Positions 1 through 14,910 of a stretch of DNA of 64,000 bases are shown one piece after another. The DNA lies in assembly GCF_014898055.3 (NCBI RefSeq), contig NW_023601754.1, forward strand, positions 50,957,013 through 51,021,012. The letters run 5' to 3'. The translations under genes and the position numbers were made by a program. This DNA is from Talpa occidentalis. Its lineage: Eukaryota > Chordata > Mammalia > Eulipotyphla > Talpidae. How positions within the stretch are numbered: the stretch's first letter is position 1; each line of letters starts with the position of its first letter. The notes below the pieces were generated by a model that was not told the origin of the DNA, searched no databases, and saw only the letters and a list, made by a program, of their open reading frames with translations.

Positions 1-498
1 TTAGTGCCGCATACTCTATTCCTTAGAGGGCACCTAGACACTCCCCTTGTAAGAGCAAAGTCTGTAATTTCATAATTATGTACAAATGTCAATGTAGTTT
101 CCTACCCAATACTCCAGCTTAATGCAAATCTGTATTTCCAGTTAAAACCTTTTTCTTAGCCTAGGGCTTTTCTGTTAACAACGCACTCTGATCCACCAAG
201 AGTTGGGAATCTCTAAGAGATTCTCATTCTCCACATTCCTGTTCCTTAAGTAGGATTTCTGGTAGACCATGAAGGAAGTTTGGAATTTTCTTCGCCATAA
301 CTATTCGTTGTTAAATAAGGGCTTAACTTCTAAAAGCTTTTCTCTATTCATTCATAGGTTTCTCCTAAGGAGATATTTTCTAATGAGTAAGAAGGGGAGG
401 GGTCTTCCTGAACTCTTACTAAAAACTTTCCCTTCCTAATTACACTTACAGGATTTCCCCCCAATGTTTATCAAACTACAATCAAAGAAAAACTCTCA
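1..498 (-). other. ZNF606: ZNF606 3' UTR (partial)
   Basis: This stretch lies directly downstream of the ZNF606 stop codon and is AT-rich like a zinc-finger gene 3' UTR. I see no AATAAA (TTTATT on the plus strand) in it, so the polyadenylation site probably lies beyond the left edge. No repeat is recognised here. Confidence 0.6.
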
Positions 499-2486
499 TC
501 AATTCAATTCACAGAGCTTCTCCTCACTATGGATTCTCTGGTGTTGAAGCAGGGCTGAGTGACCGCTGAAGGCTTTTCCACAGTCGTTGCATATAAAGCG
601 CTTCTCTCCGCTATGCATCCTCTGATGAATAATAAGAGAAGAATTCTTACAGAAAGCTTTCTCACAATGATTACACTTGTAGGGTTTTTCTCCAGTATGG
701 TTCCTCAAATGTACAATAAGGGAAGAGCTCTCATTAAATGCCTTCCCACATTCGTTACATCTATATGGTTTTTCTCCAGTATGAGTTCTTCGGTGTGCAA
801 TGAGGTGAGAGCTACAATTAAAGGACCTTTCACACTGATTGCATTTATAGGGTTTCTCACCAGTGTGGATTCTCCGGTGAGCAACAAGGTGACAGCTCTG
901 GCTGAAGGATTTCCCACATTTATTGCATTCATAGGGTTTTTCTCCAGTATGAGTCCTTTGATGTCTAACGAGGTGAGCCATCTGGCTGCAGGATTTTCCA
1001 CATTTATTACATTCATAGGGCTTAATTCCAGAATGAATTATTTCATGTTTAGTGAGGGCTGAGCGTTCTCTGAAGGCTTTGCCACATTCCTGGCAGTTGT
1101 AGGGTTTCTCTCCTGTGTGAGTTCTCTGGTGGGCAATAAGGTGGGAACTCCAGCTGAAAGATTTCCCACACTCAGTACATTTATATGGTTTTGCTCCAGA
1201 GTGCGTTCTTTCATGTTTGCTAAGAGCGGAGTAGTCCCTGAATGCCTTTTCGCATTCATCACATTTAAAGGGCTTCTCCCCAGTATGCATTCTCATATGG
1301 GCGATAAGGTGGGAGCTCCAGCTGAAGGACTTTCCGCATTCGGTACATTCAAAGGGCTTCTCTCCAGTATGAGTTCTCTGATGTCCAATGAGATGGGAGT
1401 TCCAGTTGAAAGATTTTCCACATTCATTACACACGTAAGGTTTCTCTCCAGTATGAATTCGCTTATGTACAATTAGATGAGAATTCCAGCTGAAGGCTTT
1501 TCCGCATTTATTACATTCATAGGGTTTGATTCCAGTGTGAGTCCGTTCATGTTTAGTAAGGGCTGAGCGATTCCTGAATACTTTTCCACATTTATCACAT
1601 TCATAGGGTTTCTCTCCAGAATGGGTTTTCTTATGTTGGATAAGGTAAGAGCTCCAGATGAAAGACGCTCCACACTCGTCATAGGCATAGGGCTTCTCTG
1701 TGGCGTAAGTGCTGGTGTGCTGAGTCAGGAAGGAGTCATAGCCGAAGACCTTCTCCCACTCATCGTATTTATACGCTTTCTCTACGGTACCAATTTTTTG
1801 GTGTTCCATGAAAGAAGAGAAATAAAAGATATTCTCATATTCTTTATAATCGTACTGGCTTTCCCCAATATGAAGTCTTGGATGTTCATTAAATGTTGGA
1901 CTCTGGTTGAAGATTTGGTGGCATTCCTTATATTTGTAGAGTTTTTCTCCTGCGTGCATTCCCTTGTGATCACCGAAATGTAGGATATGATTGAAAGATT
2001 TCACAGCATCAGGACATTTGAAGAGATTATCTCCAGACTGCACTCTTGCAGGCTGAACAGGTTGCACGGACTGGTAAAGGGCTTCGTCGTAATCATTATT
2101 TTGACAGGTGACGTTGTCTGCGTACATTATGGCTGAATTACACCTCCAACCGTCAGCATTTATATCAGGCTTATAGAGATGTTCTATTTGAGAAACTCTC
2201 TGCGCTGGCACGAAGTTTAAGCTCTGGCTGCATTCTGCTCCCAGTTCACAGAAGTCAGAGCTTCTCTGAGACAGCACTTGCTTTTGCATGAAGACCATTT
2301 GCCTCAGCGCCGTACTCTGGTTCACGTGGTACAATTCTAATTGATCCTTACACCCCAGAACTTCCAACCTGGAGAACCAAGGGTTATCCCATACGTATCT
2401 TTCCAGCTTCATGCTATGCGGCTGCTCTTCCTCAAGAGTGTTCTGAGTTGGGATCAGTGCTTTGCTTTCAAGATTTTCCATCCATT
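499..2486 (-). CDS. ZNF606: ZNF606 terminal coding exon: linker plus C2H2 zinc-finger array
   Basis: This exon encodes the DNA-binding half of ZNF606. The acceptor AG is at 2488-2487, and two bases complete a split Glu codon before [10 protein letters not shown]. After a linker containing [17 protein letters not shown] come about five degenerate fingers that have lost Cys or His ligands (for example [10 protein letters not shown] and [10 protein letters not shown]). They are followed by 13 canonical C2H2 fingers with TGEKP-type linkers, from [10 protein letters not shown] to [10 protein letters not shown], and the protein ends CELN then TGA. The sequence matches human ZNF606 almost residue for residue through the fingers, which implies purifying selection on DNA recognition. 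The degenerate leading fingers are also present in the human protein as I know it, so they are not decay specific to this genome. The first Met after the splice is not the real start; the protein begins five exons upstream. Confidence 0.96.
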
Positions 2487-4790
2487 CTGAAACAGAAAAA
2501 AAGCCATCAGAATGTAAGAAACATTAGAGGGAGAAGGGGAAGTTTATTGTTCATATTATTGAAAAGGCAAGTGTGACCTGTTTTCAAGTGAACTTATAAT
2601 CCAGAAAAAAGATCATAATAGGGAGAGAATAGTGAGAACTGGAGGAGTTCACCAGAATACAAACCGTGAACTCAAAACTAATAATACCATTTAGTATTAG
2701 AGGAGTATCAGAGTTGGGTGTGCGGGAAAGAGTTAACGCTGCAGGCCTGAGCGGCTCAAACTTCACACAGTCCCGAGAAGTCTTGTTACATGAATGGCCT
2801 TTAATAATTTAAACATTTTTTCTTAAAGATCTAGTTGGTCATTTATCTCTGGCTAAACCAGTTGTTTTCTTTTTTCTGGACCTCTCCAGATCACCAGATC
2901 CCCTGGAAGGACTCACAAAACCCAAAACTCTGCATTTAATACTGGCTCTGCCATTATCCAAAGAGCACGTTTATGATTGTGAGTGCAGGAAAATGCGTGG
3001 CAGGGTCACAACCTGTCATCACCACTTAGCCGCTTGTGTCCACCTGGCAGCGCTTCCCATGGCTGCGGTAAACATTCCCCCACACACAGTGGCCTAAATA
3101 ACACAATCTGCTCTCTTACAGTCTGGAAGCAGAAGCACAAAATGGCTTTCGCTGAGCTGAAGTCAAGGTAGGTTCCCTGTGGAAGCTCTGGCACAGCCAG
3201 TGCCCACCTGTTCCTGTTGATGTGAGCTGCCTCTGCTCTCTGCTTTGTTGCCCGGTCTCCGTTTTCAGAGCCTGTCACTCCAGTCTCTGCCAGACACGTC
3301 TGTGTCTCTGACTCTCCTGTAAGGACCTGAGATTACAGTGCGCCCACCCAGGGAGCCCAAGATACTCTCATTCGAGACCCTCATTGTCATCACAGCTGTA
3401 AGCCTATCTGGCCAGGTAAGGCGCCATGTTTATCAGTGTCAGACACTAGGGCACAGACGTCTCTGTGGGGAAGGAGGTGCCCAGCCTTCCTGACTCTAAG
3501 CTCAGGCACATACAAGACCTAGACCCCGGCACACTCTCTAGGGCCCTCTTACCTCTTGCCCCCTTAACTGCTTCAAGTCCATGACAACAGATGTTCTGCT
3601 TGGCTCAAGTTCTGGCTTGAGCCAGTTATTTACTGTCGGTCTCAAGCTCAGCTCACAGAAGTCAGATCATGATCTCCATACAACGTTTGGATCTTCACAG
3701 GAGCGACTCTCACGATAGAAGTGGCAGCTGAGCAGTTCAGTAACCAAACGAACAATTCCAGCCAGTTTCATGCTCACGCAGCACTTCTGGCCCCGGGGAC
3801 TCGAGACAAGAACACAGAGCCATGTCTGCTGGGAGCTTAGCGTATACGTGGCGAATGCTCCATACCTGTCAGGCAGGCTGTGGGGTCACAGAGGCTCCTG
3901 GGGGAGGGCGGGGAAGGAAGTCGGCGTGACAAGAGCAGTCAGGGAGGGCCTCGCACAGGACAATGACAGGGGCGCGGTCTTCACGCACAGACCAGGCGCA
4001 CAGGCATGAGGGACACAAGCGGGGGCAATTCTCAGAAGTCCGAAGTGAGAATAGCGGAAAGAACAGGAAGCCTTGAAATAAGGTCAGAGCCATTCAGAAG
4101 GAACCCGGACCACTGACTTCTAAAAGAACCTTCCTAATGGAAGCCTTCAGGAAAGTGTATTTGGAAATAAAACCAACGTGGCTAATAACACAATTTGCTC
4201 ATCACCGTGAGCGCAAGTTTTATGAGGAAGGGGCTGATGGTGATGTTGGTCAAAGCTGACATTTCAGAGGAGGAAAATTTCAGGAGTGAGAAGAGAAATT
4301 ACCTCTTGGAGAGGAAAGGTCAGGGAGTCAAGACAACGGCTCAATGTCCAGCTCAGGGAACTCCCAGGTGACTGATCTCAGGGACATACCTCAGGAAGTG
4401 GGGACTTGCCTAGAGCGAAGAGGCAAAACCCCTGGTTCTGTCTACCGAGATCAAGGAGGTGAATGCGATGGCTCGGGGTGGCGGAGTGTAAGTAGGGAGG
4501 TGGCGGCACCTCAGGCTCAGGGCGGCCACTCAGGCGCACGGTGGGGAGTCAGAGCTGCTGGGCTCAGAAGCTCTCAGAGGGTCTACACCTAAACCATGGC
4601 CACTGGGGAGATGCCAGAAAAGTGCAACCGTTGGCATGACTGAAGATGTCCAACCTCAGAGCCCAAGGAGAGGCCACAGCATGTTGTTAAATTAAAAGCA
4701 GCAAGGTGCAGAGTGCAGGCCCTGCCTTTGGAAGGGCAAGAGGTGACCACACCTTCCCTTGTGCTTGAAGCGCGTCAAGAAACTCACATT

Positions 4791-5024
4791 GGGCCTCCCT
4801 GGTGGTGCAAGGGGATAAGATGCAACCTATGAAGGCCAGGGAGCTACCCACATGGCACAGCAGACCTCTCCTGTCTCCCGGCAGCAGTCTACTTCAGTCA
4901 GTCTGCCTGTTCTGCTCCCCACTCTGTCTCTGGGGAATCCTCTCACCCCCTGCACCTCTGGCCTGTACCCCCGCTCTTGTGTGCATAAATGAATCAATCT
5001 TAAAATAAGTAGTTAAAAAAAAAA
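4791..5024 (+). repeat. tRNA-derived T+ SINE, subfamily B
   Basis: The family starts gggcctccctggtgg. Well-preserved copies carry a Pol III A box (tggcgcagcgg) and B box (ggttcgatccc), then a tRNA-unrelated body with 'tctcctgtctcccc' and 'cagtggatttcagt', then AATAAATCTTT and poly(A). I call copies with 'gcataaataaatcttt' and 'tctgtctctgg' subfamily B, and copies with 'gtgcttcggtccttctgcc' and 'gtataaataaataaatc' subfamily A. This B copy has lost part of the tRNA-like head. Confidence 0.9.
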
Positions 5025-5225
5025 GAAAACTCACATATATGAGCTGCTAAACGTGACCAGCTGGGCCAAACTGTCGGTGAGGACGGGTAGATAAAGGGCC
5101 CTGCATTTCCACTCCCATGTCAAGGCCACCAGCGCACCAGTGAAAACCCTCGGAATTGCTGCCGGAAACCAGCGGATTCCGGAACGCGGCCTCTCATGGG
5201 GGCAGCGGCCGAGCAGCGGTTCCTC

Positions 5226-5560
5226 CACCCACGGCTCCGGCTCCGCCATGAGTCAGTCGCGGCAGCTGCGCCTCAGAGGCCTCTTATGTAACAGTGTGCG
5301 TCCTGGATCGTGGGGTGGGCCAATCAGGTGCGAGCTCTGAGTTGATTGGCGCTAAATGGTCCAATCAGACTTTTGCTACCAGGAGCCCCTCACCATGTCA
5401 GCGGTGGCAGGCGCTCCTCAGAGCCCCTTTATGTGAAGCGCACTTCCGGGATGTGCAGTGGACCAATCAGGTGCTGCGGGCTGATGGGTAACCGGCCCAA
5501 TCAGACGTGTGGGCGGGGCACCCTGAGCGAATATAAGCCAAGGCAGCAGTCGGGGGGCAA
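5226..5560 (+). promoter_or_regulatory. LTR-like CCAAT/GC-box/TATA element, copy 1
   Basis: This stretch holds several CCAAT boxes in both orientations (ccaatcag, ttgattgg), a GC box (gggcgggg) and the TATA-like tataag, in that order. It is related to 20880-21070 and 42895-43085. The upstream half occurs twice here, near 5268 and near 5415. It is antisense to ZNF606 inside an intron. A solo LTR of an endogenous retrovirus is the likeliest origin, but I see no clear termini or target-site duplication. Confidence 0.6.
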
Positions 5561-6844
5561 GGCCTGCCCCTGAGAGAAGGTGACTCGGTACTGGCCCCTG
5601 CAGACGGCATGGTGCTTTCAGCCCGGGGGAAGGAAGAGCCGTGGCCAGCAGCTGCCCCCTGAGGAGGGAGGGGCCCCGTCCTGCGTCTCCACCCCCTGAG
5701 GGGAACCCGCGAGGCCCCGGCCTGGTGCTGCCAAGAGCTGCCTGTCGCCAGCGCCACCCAGCAACTCACAAGGAGCCTCACGCCGGGTGCCCCTGGCGCC
5801 GCCTCTGGGGACCGGTGCCGGCCGTCACTACTGCCAGCGCGGACGCTACCTGGGTGAGCAGCTGCCACGTGTGGCTTCAGTGAGTTTCCACCCCAAGGTG
5901 GTCTCTCCTGGGGCCCAGACCTCTTGCAACTGCGCGCGAGTGAGGCCCGCGGGCCGCCCTTTGCTAGGCGCTAACCCTGGCTTGACGGCCTTTTGGTGCC
6001 GCTGGTCTCAGCCCTGGCAGGCGGGTGGCCGTTCCCTCCTGCCCTGTGGCCTCTTGGGGCCCACCCGGCCCTGTTTCAGGGTCAGTTTCAAGGTTCTGCC
6101 AATGAACCCAGGGCTCACAGCAACCTGGGGCGAGTCTGCTGGAGAAAAGCCGCTCAGTGTGGCTCACAAGGGTGCGGTCTGCAGCCACCTCTGGCTCCCC
6201 AGCCGGCAGCAGCCTCGGGGCACAAGCCCACTGTTCTGCACAAGGTGGGGTGGGGGGAATGTGGAGCAAGGCTGGGTGTCCTCAGCCGCCTTCCCGGAGG
6301 ACAGCCATTGTCTGGCCGGGCTGCGCAGGCTGTCAGAGACCCGCCTGCTTGCAGGGCCTGTCCGGTCCCTGCCCCAGCGGCCAGGAGCTGGGCGGAGCAC
6401 ACACCCGGCACACCGGGCTTGGGAAGCTGAGTGTTCCCGGGGCCTGGTGGCCAGGGCGCCACGGCACAGACAGGGGTCACAGCCTAGGCCAGAGCCAACC
6501 AGACCCGGCAGGGGTGGCCACCAGCAGCCCCTCGGGGCCAGGTGGGCGCCACAGGGGCGTCCATGACAACACGCCATCCCGGGGTCCGACAGGCCATCGA
6601 GGGCAGGGTGGCCACGGCGACCCTCAGGCCGGGCGCATCGCCGCCAGCGCTTCATGTGCAAGCTTTAGAAACGCGGCCCCTCGGAAAAGGATGTAGAGGA
6701 GGCCCGAGGGCCGCAGCCACGCGCAGAGGTGGGAAGCGCCAGTGCCGCCTCCCCACCCGTCTGACCTGAGCCCAGGCCCGCGGCCACCCTGAGCTAGCCA
6801 GAGGCCGGCCGGGGCCACCCCAGCCCAACCGCAGCTGCCGGTCA

Positions 6845-10829
<3,985 letters not shown>

Positions 10830-10918
10830 CTGGACCTGCGCTGTGGGTGGCGTGGGGGCCCCGCACCCGTCCTCTGGGCTCTCCTCCTCGGGCCGCGCAG
10901 AGTCCTGGGGACACAGAG
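10830..10918 (-). CDS. ZNF606: ZNF606 N-terminal exon 3 (acidic linker to KRAB)
   Basis: This 89-bp exon has acceptor CCTGCAG at 10920-10919 and donor GTCCAG|GTGAGG. Joined to the G left by the exon before, it reads A-L-C-P-Q-D-S-A-R-P-E-E-E-S-P-E-D-G and ends PTPPTAQVQ in phase 0. The human protein has ALCPQYPAW at the same place and ends LPAAQVQ before EPVTF, so both ends of the exon align. The middle is poorly conserved and acidic. It is too short and has no Met, so it is visible only by splice-site and phase reasoning. Confidence 0.88.
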
Positions 10919-11360
10919 CTGCAGGAGGAAAGTGAGGTCAGGAGGAGGCGCACCCCGCGGGGATGCCCACAAGCCCATCCTCCAGGGGCTGGGGACAGCC
11001 ACCCCACCTTGCCTCCAGCCAGGACAGGGACCTGCCTCGGCTCCACGCATACGAAGCCAGAGGTCAGAAAGGACAAAGGGCTGCAAAGATGCAGGGACGT
11101 CAGCAGCCCCTCTGGGAGCCGGACTGTGGGAACAGTTTCTGGCCACAGCCCTTCTGGGCCTGAGCCCAAGGCGTGGTGCTCACTCTCCTGCACTGTCCTG
11201 GAGGTGTCACCACTGCTTTGTTCCGGCGGGGGGGTTCTGTTCCGCAGAGACAGCTCTGGACAGAGACAGCTCTCCCCATGCCCTGCCCTGAACTACCCGG
11301 ACACGGAGGGTCACTGCTAGGAGTGAACATGGCCAATGGGGACCCCGGCTCGCGACTCAC

Positions 11361-11417
11361 CCCAGGAGGCCCATGGATCGACAGCTGCCATGGCCCAGGG
11401 CTGGTCAGCAAGGACAC
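11361..11417 (-). CDS. ZNF606: ZNF606 N-terminal exon 2 (PWASW repeat copy 2)
   Basis: This is a 57-bp microexon with acceptor GGCACAG (AG 11419-11418) and donor TGGG|GTGAGT. It encodes V-L-A-D-Q-P-W-A-M-A-A-V-D-P-W-A-S-W; the human counterpart is A-L-T-D-Q-S-W-G-M-T-A-V-D-P-W-A-S-W. Phase 1 at both ends joins the preceding G (making GGT, Gly) and the following CT (making GCT, Ala). Its second half repeats the upstream start exon. The internal Met could act as an alternative start if the upstream exon is skipped. Confidence 0.88.
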
Positions 11418-11496
11418 CTGTGCCAAAGGATCAAGTCAGGACACGAAAAGAGAAGACGTGGTGACCCTTATCTCAGAACTAAAGAAAACGGGAACC

Positions 11497-11757
11497 GGGG
11501 CCTCACTGGTGGCACAGGGGTTAAAGACAGCGCTATCAAGCTATCGGCAGCCACTGCAGCACGAGTTCCAGCCCCAGCCAAGGAGCTGACCCACAGGGCG
11601 CAGCAACCTCTCCTGTCTACCTGCTGTTCCCCTCAGCAGTGGACTTCAGTGGATCTGCCTGTTCTGCTCCCCACTCTGTCTCTGGGGAATCCTCTCACCC
11701 TCCCATATCTCTGGCCTGCACCCCAGCTCTTGTATGCATTAAAGAAAAAAAGAAAAG
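11497..11757 (+). repeat. SINE, subfamily B
   Basis: The head is cctcactggtggcacagggg, followed by the B-type body and an A-rich tail. It lies just upstream of ZNF606 exon 2, antisense to the gene. Confidence 0.88.
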
Positions 11758-12318
11758 CAGGAAGGCCACCAGCCTCCCTGCAGGTCGTAAGGACTCCCTG
11801 GAGGTGTTCCTGGGCATGTGAAACAGCCACTGAGACGAGGCAGCTTCACAGCAAAAGGCACAGGTGGACGACTGTCAGGACACTTACCAAGAGGGCAGTG
11901 TCACAGGACGACCAAGAACTAAACCGTGAATGGCTGAACTGGCATTAGATGATTAGTCTCTAGTAACAGATTCGGGAAACCTCAGAGAGGGAAAACACCG
12001 CTGACACCACACTACTGGGCACTGTATTTCAGGCCAATCTCTGTAAGTGAAACAGTAAGAAAACCTGAAACGCGGGGGTGGTGGGCGTGACTGTAGGACA
12101 GTCTTCGGAGAAACCCCACAAACCACCAGACAATCTCTCAAAACTAAGGAGACGGCTCAAATTGACAAGTACAGAAGTACGCTGCCGTCCATACCAGGTT
12201 CCCCTTTTATCTCGTCTGCTCTGATTCTAAACCAAGACAGGTCCTCTCCAGCCCCCAAGGCCCCCCTCTGCGCTGATCCAGACTAGCCGGTCCAGCGCAC
12301 AACAGGATTTGGACTCAC

Positions 12319-12346
12319 CCCAGGAGGCCCACGGGCTGACAGCCAT
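12319..12346 (-). CDS. ZNF606: ZNF606 start codon and N-terminal exon 1 coding part
   Basis: The ATG at 12346-12344 opens M-A-V-S-P-W-A-S-W, and the last G splices at TGGG|GTGAGT. The human protein starts MAAINPWASWG, so this is the orthologous start. A possible acceptor, GCTGCAG, lies about 60 bp upstream, so this is probably the second exon of the transcript with a short 5' UTR. Summing this exon and the five downstream coding exons gives 2385 bases, or 794 residues plus stop, close to human ZNF606 (about 790). That supports all the splice choices. Confidence 0.85.
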
Positions 12347-12899
12347 CCAGCAGGACCCAGCCCCGGGCTCCGGAGCACCGGACTCCACCACGGGGAGCAG
12401 CTGCAGCACCAGCCTAGTAACAGGCGGAACGAGACACCACGGTCCTTCCTCAGGTACGGTGGGAGCACACAAGCCTCCAAGGGGCACTCTGAGAAAAAGT
12501 TTAACTATCAAACGCAGAGCCCAGGAGAGAAAGGGCGACCTGAATAAACTGGAAAGGAGCAAGATCGGGCTGGGCGGGAGGGAGGAGGGAGCCGGTCCAC
12601 CACGCCAGGTGAGTCTGATCGATCGCAGGAAGATTCTCGTGGAAATCTACCTGCCACCCTCACGCAGCGGTGGCAGCCAGAGCCAGAGCCGGGGAGGTCT
12701 GGGGCGCGCCTGCTGAGGGGGCTCAGCTCCTGTGGGGGAGGGTTGCAGGAGACGCTCTGGAATTGCTGCTGGTGACCGCACAACTTCGGGGCACGCGCCG
12801 CCACTGCCTGGCGCACCAAGACGTCACCGGGCGTGTGCGTTTCACCTCGGGATAAAAACGCACCTGCACGACCTGCCAGACGCAAAAAGGTCCGCGTCC

Positions 12900-13900
12900 T
12901 GCGGGCGGGAGCCCAGGCGCCCACTCCCAGGCCCCCGACGCCAGCGGGCCCCGCTCTGCGGACACTGGGGCGCCCGCGGGGCCCGGGAGCCGGGATCTAA
13001 GCCCCAGTGCCGGCAGGCGAACAGCACTCGGCGCCGCGCTGGCGGCCGGACCGCCCCGGGTCACTGCGGGCGCAGCGGGCCCAGCCCTCGGGCGCGAGAA
13101 CGCGCTCGGCGCGGAGAGAAACGCCCCCCGCGGAAGGCAGCGCGGCGTTCCCGTTAGTCCCGCTGCGGACCCAGCCCCCGCGCCCGCGCCGCCCCCGCCG
13201 CCGCGCCGCCCGGAGCGCTGGCCCCTCACCTGGCCGCCTCGCCGGGCCGGCGCCGCCCTGGCTGCGCTCCGAGGGGCCGCGCGCGGCGGACAAAGGGCGA
13301 CCCGGCGCCGGCCGACCCGCGGGGCCCGGGCCCCCAGCCGGCGCGGCCGCGAGCCGAGGGCGGCGGAGCGCGGGACGGCGCGGCCGGGACGCGCGCGGGG
13401 CCCGCCCGCGGCCCGCGGCCCGCACTGCAGGCCCCGCGTCCGAGCCCGGCGGGCAGCTCCGCCCGGAGACCGCCTCGGCCCGGCCGCGGACAATGGCGGC
13501 CGCTCCCCGCGTCGGGCCGCGCGCGGGCTGCTGGGCGTTGTAGTTCCGGCCGCGCTTCCGGCGGCCCCGGAAGTGCCGCTACGACGGGCGCGCGGCGGCG
13601 GACGGGGGCGAGCGCGGGGCGTGAGGGTCCCGGGCCGGGTGCGGGCGCGCGGCGGGGCGCCCGTCTCCGCGCTCGGGGCTGCCAGGCCGGCCCTGACCCC
13701 GCCGGGCGCCCGCCGCCTCCTCGGCCCCCCGAGCCCGCGCGCGCCCTTCCGGGATCTGCCGCTTCGCTGAGGGACGCGCGCGCGGAGAGACCGGGAGCGC
13801 CTGCCCGTGGGGCCGACCCCGCCGCCCGGCCGCCCGGGAGGAGCCTCCGCCGAAGGCCGTTCTCGTCGCGGCGGGTGAGGCTCCCGAGCCGGTAGCGTTT
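12900..13900. promoter_or_regulatory. ZNF606: CpG-island promoter of ZNF606, with ZNF143-type motif
   Basis: This is a dense CpG island. On the minus strand a first-exon donor, GGCCAG|GTGAGG, ends at 13230 and would splice to the start-codon exon. A ZNF143/SBS-like motif (gctgctgggcgttgtagt, 13527-13544) is followed by ETS-like CCGGAAG sites, and a YY1-like ATGGCGGCC lies at about 13494. There is no TATA box. The first exon is inferred from the donor and island only. Confidence 0.7.
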
Positions 13901-14051
13901 CCCTCGCGGGCTGGGTTTCTGGGTCACCTCGCACGTCCGTGCCGGCGTCGGGCGGCTCTGACTCCCCGGGTTTGGTGCTTCCTCAGCAGCCTGTGCGTTT
14001 CCGGCTGTGCTCTGTGCCTCCTGCACGTCTCCTGTCGAGTTTCTTTTAACG

Positions 14052-14294
14052 GCTTGTTTTATTTATTTATGCGCACAAGAGCTGGGGTGCAGGCCAGAGG
14101 TGTGGGGGTGAGAGGACTCCCCAGAGACAGAGTGGGGCGCAGAACAGGCGGATCCACTGAAATCCACTGCTGAGGGGAGCCGCGGGCGAAGCAGGAGGGG
14201 TCTGCTGCGCCCTGTGGGTGGCTCCCTGGGCGGGGATGGAACTCGTGCTGCAGAGGTGACTGACTGAGACTAACCCCCAGGCTGCCGGGAGGCC
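14052..14294 (-). repeat. SINE, subfamily B
   Basis: Reverse orientation: tail 'tttatttatttatgcgcac', then the B body, with the head ending at gggaggccc. Confidence 0.88.
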
Positions 14295-14302
14295 CTGCAG
14301 AT

Positions 14303-14910
14303 GTTTTAATTGAGTGATATTTTTGGTAAAAACTTTGTGAGCTGTAAAGTTCCGATCACATCATTCCCCCACCTTGAGTACACAATTAAGTGGTTTTATA
14401 TTGACAGCATGATGCCGCCATCACCAAAATCACCCCACAAGGAGGCATCGCCATCACACACCAGCCCTCCCCACCAGTCCTGGGCACGCGCTCGTCTGTG
14501 ACTTTATGGCTTTGCCTGTTTTGGATGTTTCCTGTAGTTGAAACCACACAACGGGGTGTTTGGGGATAGGTTTCTTTGAGAGCTGTCCTGTGTCGGCAGC
14601 TCATCCCCATTTACCACCACGTCACAGTCCGCTTGTGGATGTGGCTTGCGCCTCCATTAGGTGAGGGACGTGTGAGCTGCTCCACTTTGGCTGCTCTTGA
14701 CTTGGTTGCACTCGTCGGTGTGTGGACGCGTCCTCACTGTCTGCGCCTCCATCTCAGATTGGCCTTCCCAGTTTCCCTTCATGTGGAAAACTGCCAGGCT
14801 GCCGGACACAGCTGACACCCTGAGTCACGTTCCCGCTGGCTGAACAGGTCTCCACCTCCCGCCCTCACCAGCACCACTTTTATCACCGTTGTCACTGTTA
14901 CACGGCCTGG
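14303..14910 (+). mobile_element. Old LINE-1 3' UTR fragment
   Basis: The order of phrases matches the 3' end of ancient mammalian L1M elements: 'caattaagtggttttatatt', 'gccatcaccaaaatcacc', 'ctttgcctgttttggatgtt', 'cctgtagttgaaaccacaca', then 'aaaactgccaggctgcc' and 'ccagcaccacttttatc'. It is heavily diverged, with several insertions and deletions. Confidence 0.7.

Noticed and set aside
559..1062. Plus-strand frame opposite the ZNF606 fingers with a regular hydrophobic repeat
   Set aside because: The 28-residue periodicity is the antisense image of the finger repeats. The same happens at 33150-33914 opposite ZNF329.
12723..13934. 403-codon open frame on the minus strand over the ZNF606 promoter
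   Set aside because: It lies across the CpG island and first-exon donor and has Arg/Pro/Ala-rich low-complexity content.
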